This document shows, in pieces, positions 59,818 to 64,000 of a stretch of DNA of 64,000 nucleotides. The notes below the pieces were generated by a model. The model ran no database searches, had not been told where the DNA came from, and saw nothing but the letters and a program-made list of their open reading frames with translations. Location: contig NC_058165.1 in assembly GCF_020080835.1 (NCBI RefSeq), positions 9,617,813-9,681,812 of the forward strand. Reading direction: 5' to 3'. The first letter of the stretch is position 1. Each line of letters opens with the position of its first letter. This DNA is from Cotesia glomerata. Lineage: Eukaryota > Arthropoda > Insecta > Hymenoptera > Braconidae. A program made the position numbers and the translations under genes.

Positions 59818-60365
59818 AGCTTTACCTTTGAATTCATTGATGTATTTCTTAAATCTTAGTTTCATGTCTCTGAATATATTCTGTACAAAGTGTTTATAAT
59901 ATTTATAATATTAGGATTACTTGGTATTAATCTGTGAAATTGTAAGCTACTGTAAATTTTTAAATCTGAACTAACCATTATTGTAAATCACTCATTGTTG
60001 ATCGATATCATAATCTATTCATATGTGTTTACTCTATCACACTTACCTATTGTACATTCAGTTAACTCAAACTCAAAATTATTCAATAAATAATTACTCT
60101 ATAAATTTTTATACCAAACACTTAACTTAAGTTAGATTAAATAAATTACTGTATCAATTAAACTTGTAATTTAACTTTGTCATTTGGCAATTTGCCTTGG
60201 CATAAACCAATAAATCTAAATCTAAATCTAAATCTAAAATGACAATATATCATATATATTAAATCATTATGACAATAATTATTATTATTATTATAACATA
60301 AACATTACTTTACTTACAATTATATTATTAATTGTTCATAAAGCCTAATTAACAAATATCATTAA

Positions 60366-60847
60366 CCCTTCAGCACTCTCGCTATGAGATTTTCTCTCAC
60401 GCTCATCAATAACTCAAATTGTCTTTCAAATTTCAAATGGAATGACTATTTGATTTTTTTTCCATCTGCCAAAAAATTAATATTATTTCAGATTGCAATA
60501 TTATTATTTTAATTGTTCTATACTATAAAAAAATAAAATAAATTTTATTAACTCTGTGAGATATTTTCTCATCGCAATAGTAAAGTAGGAGGGTCAGAAT
60601 TTAAAAAATCGGGTCTGATCGGTACAGTTCGGAGGTTCCCGTAAGAGTGCATTTGTGTTTGGATGTATTATTATTAAATATTATTTTTAAATAAGTCAAT
60701 TTTTTCTTGTTTTAAAAAATTTATCTTGTTTGAGATTTTTTAAATTAAAGGGGCTATAAGTATGCGTGCGCTTCCACAAAAGGCGTGAGAGTTTTTCTCA
60801 TCGCGCGAGTAATGATAGTAAATCGTTTTTGCGAGAGTGCTGAAGGG
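60366..60847. mobile_element. 482-bp piggyBac-type MITE
   Basis: Begins CCCTTCAGCACTCTCGC and ends with its inverse, flanked on each side by TTAA (60362-60365, 60848-60851). TTAA duplication plus a CCCTT start are hallmarks of piggyBac. Inner arms share GAGA.TTTTCTC.C.C.C words. No ORF. Confidence 0.88.
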
Positions 60848-60888
60848 TTAACTCTCAATATGTTTATTAAAATTAATAAAATTTTTAC

Positions 60889-60991
60889 ACAGTCTCGTTA
60901 TGAGTCCTATTAGTGTCTCTCCCATATTAACGCGAGCCTGATTAAAAAAGAAAGAAAACAAAATAGGACTCATAATGAAATTCGACTGTAG
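60889..60991. mobile_element. short palindromic MITE (about 100 bp)
   Basis: CAGTCTCGTTATGAGTCCTA on the left is matched in reverse by the right side (TAGGACTCATAATGAAATTC, then GACTG). Probable mariner-type miniature element. Confidence 0.6.
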
Positions 60992-61957
60992 TTATAATCA
61001 TTTACTGCTAAAATTTTCGTTATAAATGGCTTATGTCAAGTTGATGCTGAAGTTTCTAGAAAATTTGAAAAATATTAATAATTTTTTTATCAAAGTAGAC
61101 TTCTTTTAGAATCAAAAATCCTTAATTAGTTGATTTTTTTCATTATACGCTATGAGTTAATTTTATATCGTATTATATATACTTAATAATTTCAGATTAA
61201 ATTATTTTATTTTTTATGATAAATTGTATTTTAAACTTTAAGTATATCAATAAATAATTTTTTGTTAATTTGAACATTTAAATTTTAACTTTATAGTTTA
61301 TTTTTTTGAAGAAAGAAAAATAAAATATATAATAAATAAGCTACTTATAAAATACGTATTTCAATTCTTTTTAAGCTATAACTTCTATTACTTCCTCTCA
61401 CCCTTAGTAATATTGTCATAAGAAATCAATATAGATAAAATCTTTTTTATTTTAAATGATAAATTTTTCGTCTGTGAATTTTACTGTGAAGTTAAAAAAA
61501 TCAAACAATGGAGAATACCAATAATTTTCATTTATATCATCAATATTAATCATAGAAATTACGAATTTCATATTTAGTTCTTAAGATTTTTTATTTGTGA
61601 ATATATAAATTCAACTAAATAAATAACGGTATCTTTTTTTTTATTTCATAAAATTGATCATATTTTAAAATATTAAAAAATAATTTTATATTATTATTTT
61701 TACTACCTTCAAGTTTAATCAAAATACTATTAATAAAATAATAAAAATCAATTTTAATATTTAAAAGTGAATACAAAAATATACATTCTACGCGAGAAAA
61801 TTTTATTTATTTCATTTAAATATTAATTAAAGTACTAACGAAGTATTTAATAATTAAAATATTAATGAAAGCATTCTACAAAAAATGAATCATGAGAATA
61901 AGTATGTCTCAGCACAGAGACTCTTTTAACGTAGAGTACTATATTGCCCATATCCAA
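60992..61957. other. AT-rich intergenic DNA
   Basis: I see nothing coding. Long A/T runs. Confidence 0.5.
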
Positions 61958-62030
61958 GTTTCTGTAGTGTAGTGGTTATCACGTGTGCTTCACACGCACA
62001 AGGTCCCCGGTTCGAACCCGGGCAGAAACA
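61958..62030 (+). tRNA. tRNA-Val (anticodon CAC)
   Basis: 73 nt, intronless. The acceptor stem GTTTCTG pairs perfectly with CAGAAAC, discriminator A at 62030. The A box is TAGTGTAGTGGTTATC; the anticodon stem TGTGC pairs with GCACA around the loop TTCACAC, giving anticodon CAC; the T arm CCCGGTTCGAACCCGGG carries a perfect B box. A T6 run at 62036-62041 can serve as the Pol III terminator. The cloverleaf is intact, unlike the SINE heads elsewhere in the window, so I call it a functional gene reading GUG codons. Confidence 0.97.
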
Positions 62031-63232
62031 ATTAATTTTTTGATACATTTAATTACAATTTCTTAAATTGACATTTGTTGCTTTATCAGTAATTTATATT
62101 TTATAATTTTTTTAGAAAAATATGTTACTGGGTTATAATGTATGCATAGACTTTGTTGTTTAAATTTCTGGTATGTATTGTTTGGCAAGCAATTTTTTAT
62201 TCAATGACATAACATGAAATGATTTTATTGCACAGTTTGCTTTATTTAAAAATTAGTAACAAAAGAAGGGTCACAAAAATAAATTCAATATCCCTTGGGA
62301 ATGTTTACGTGAATTTATTATCTATATTTTAATTAAGGTAAACAATTTTTTAAGAATATTTACAAACATCAGCCTTACAAAATCGGTTTTAATCCTTAAT
62401 GACTAATTTAATCTCGTTAATTTTATATAAACTAAGACGTATATATATTCATATGAAAAAAATCAATAGTCGACTTATTAGAATTTATGCAACTAACGGA
62501 AAGCAATTCAGCAGTACGAATAGAAGTAGATTTCTCGGAATTACTAAAAAAATTTAATAAGAGTAATAAATAGTTATGAAAGATATTGAATAAATAGTTT
62601 TATATGAATTTCAATGACATTGACAAACTAATAATTAGCATAACGTTGGAAGATAAAACAAAATTTATTACACGCATAAAGTCGTCTACTTGAAGAAAAA
62701 TAATGACTTTGAAAGCATATGAAAAATTCTACTTTATTTTGGTATTGATAATAATTAAATTGAGAAAATATATAAATATTCTCCAGACAAGGATTTCTTG
62801 ACCATTAAATTAATTAAATTTTATAACAACCATATGAATAGCTTTATTTTAATAAATTCGTTCAATTCTTCAGAACATAAAATATGTTCTTATATGCCTG
62901 ATGCAAAAATTTTCTCAATAAACGAATTTTTTTTCTTCGAGTATTGAAAGTACTAATTTTGGTTTTTTTTTTGTTGTATTTTATGCAAAATATTTGACTG
63001 TCTAATGAGTTTGAAGTCATCAGATATCTCTAAACACAGATACTTTGTAAGACTATTAGGTTTCCATTTTATCGAAATTAATTCTGTTGATGATTCTGCA
63101 TTTGGAGTTCTGAAACATATAATTACTGTATTAATTACCGAAAAAATTTTTATTACATTTATATATAGTTTTTATAGAGATAAATAATGAGTTTCTAATC
63201 CATTGAAATTTTTAGTGCAATATTAAAAAAAT
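62031..63232. other. AT-rich intergenic or intronic DNA
   Basis: No gene supported. The frame at 63005-63187 lacks recognisable features. Confidence 0.5.
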
Positions 63233-63785
63233 ATTTACCCCATTTTAGAAAAATTTGTCCACAATTCTATAAATATTTGATGAATCTTATTTATCACTGC
63301 ATTTGAAGTTGGCGGTTTTATATTAAGTGTTTTTAAAACTTTATCGTTAAATAAATAAATATACATATAACATAACTCTTCAGTATGAGCCGTTTTTTTT
63401 CTGTCAATTAAAATTGATTAAAAATTGTATTATTATAATTGATTATATTTATTTCTATTAATTCATACCTTTTAAATCTATGTCAAGCAATTTTTGCATT
63501 ATCGCGGTATCTTTTGAGTAATAATCAAATTTGTAAACATATGTTTCCGCATCCGGTATGGAAGATTTAATGGCAATTAAATCATGAATATTAATCACGA
63601 AAAGTCCATCTGTAGCTAAATTCACTAATTGAAGAACGTTTTCCTGAGAAATTTCATTATCACCAAAAAAAAAATTGTTTTGCCACACCAACAGATATAT
63701 TAAGCTTTTTTAAAAAATTTATTTAATTTGGATTTATTAGCAAGTGTCTTGGTTATCTTCTCTTTGGGAGTACTAGTATTCTTTC
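63233..63785 (-). pseudogene. second carboxylesterase, upstream exons, inactivated
   Basis: Two regions match the intact esterase. The upstream exon (about 63785-63470) matches its exon 6, ending DTAIMQKLLDIDLKG before a GTATGA donor; it has an in-frame stop where the intact protein has HPNAKNFLK and a one-base frameshift at the homopolymer near 63670. The next exon (about 63392-63233) matches exon 7: AHTEELCYMYIYLFNDKVLK (catalytic His present) to IFIELWTNFSKMG, donor phase 2. Its only AG acceptor, before eight A, would give the wrong frame. The terminal exon is probably 34106-34037. Upstream of 63790 the sequence becomes the dispersed repeat. Pseudogene. Confidence 0.78.
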
Positions 63786-63789
63786 ACTT

Positions 63790-64000
63790 CCAAAAAAATT
63801 AGAAAAACGGTTGACCCTAAAGGCTATCCCTGCAACTTCCCGCTAATTTCATATTTAAGCGCTTAAAATTGTACTTACTACGATTTTGAGCTCAAAAATA
63901 TAATTTTCGTGTCATTTTGAGCTCTCCGAGCTCAAAAATCTGGTAAAAGTTTAATAAAACACTATTTCTTAAATTTTAAAACCGCAATAACTTTTGAATG
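63790..64000 (-). repeat. dispersed GT/GAGCTC repeat, running off the window
   Basis: Reverse copy beginning with AAAACGGTTGACCCTAAAGG and including GAGCTC pairs at 63887-63935. It continues past the end of the window. Confidence 0.8.

Larger units (their letters stand above)
55480..60238 (+). mobile_element. CR1-group non-LTR retrotransposon, decayed
   Basis: Broken ORF1 (55545-56903), broken ORF2 (about 56904-59817) and a 3' UTR ending in a short tandem array (AAATCTA repeated four times, 60207-60235), a tail type seen in CR1/Jockey-group elements instead of poly(A). Frames are shifted at several places. The 5' boundary is uncertain. Confidence 0.75.

Noticed and set aside
1..64000. CRISPR arrays, operons or other prokaryotic features
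   Set aside because: Spliced genes, SINEs, Helitron and tRNA structure show eukaryotic nuclear DNA; tandem repeats here lack CRISPR spacing.

Overview
This looks like nuclear DNA of an insect, most likely a hymenopteran and possibly a parasitoid wasp. It is very AT-rich, has short GT-AG introns, a tRNA-Val gene, insect-type carboxylesterases, and insect-type transposable elements (R1-clade and CR1-group retrotransposons, THAP-DDE, pogo, CACTA-like, Helitron, mariner-type MITEs). The order is inferred; no species-diagnostic gene is present.

Layout. 1-9 kb: AT-rich DNA with TA microsatellites, then a compound block of a dispersed GT/GAGCTC-rich repeat whose internal (GT)n tract received a nearly intact 5.1-kb R1-clade retrotransposon (2736-7838, minus strand). 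10-15.5 kb: two related PHD-finger ORFs; the plus-strand one was a single SWIM-PHD (MULE-type) ORF now cut in frame by a 1755-bp LTR. 17.1-22 kb: a TIR element whose left TIR is split by a 4.05-kb CACTA-like element. 22.7-25.4 kb: a tandem pair of secreted RNase T2-fold proteins, both without catalytic histidines. 25.6-33.5 kb, minus strand: a complete eight-exon carboxylesterase (537 aa, full triad) whose last intron holds a decayed 4.2-kb THAP-transposase/YqaJ transposon. 34.0-34.1 kb and 63.2-63.8 kb: last and upstream exons of a second, pseudogenised esterase, apparently separated by 29 kb of nested elements (pogo containing a Helitron containing a 12.6-kb CACTA-like element containing SINE, MITE and repeat copies; then another CACTA-like element, a decayed CR1-group retrotransposon, a piggyBac-type MITE and a tRNA-Val gene).

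The host genes are therefore two RNase T2-like genes, one intact esterase, one esterase pseudogene and one tRNA. Nearly everything else is mobile DNA, much of it datable by nesting. The most interesting biology is the paired loss of all catalytic residues in the RNase T2-like genes with secretion signals and a shared promoter module kept, which suggests a non-enzymatic secreted role. Three CACTA-like elements obey the same terminal rule (CCCWR ends, 3-bp target duplications) but carry unrelated subterminal repeat arrays. All calls come from reading the sequence; no database search was run.
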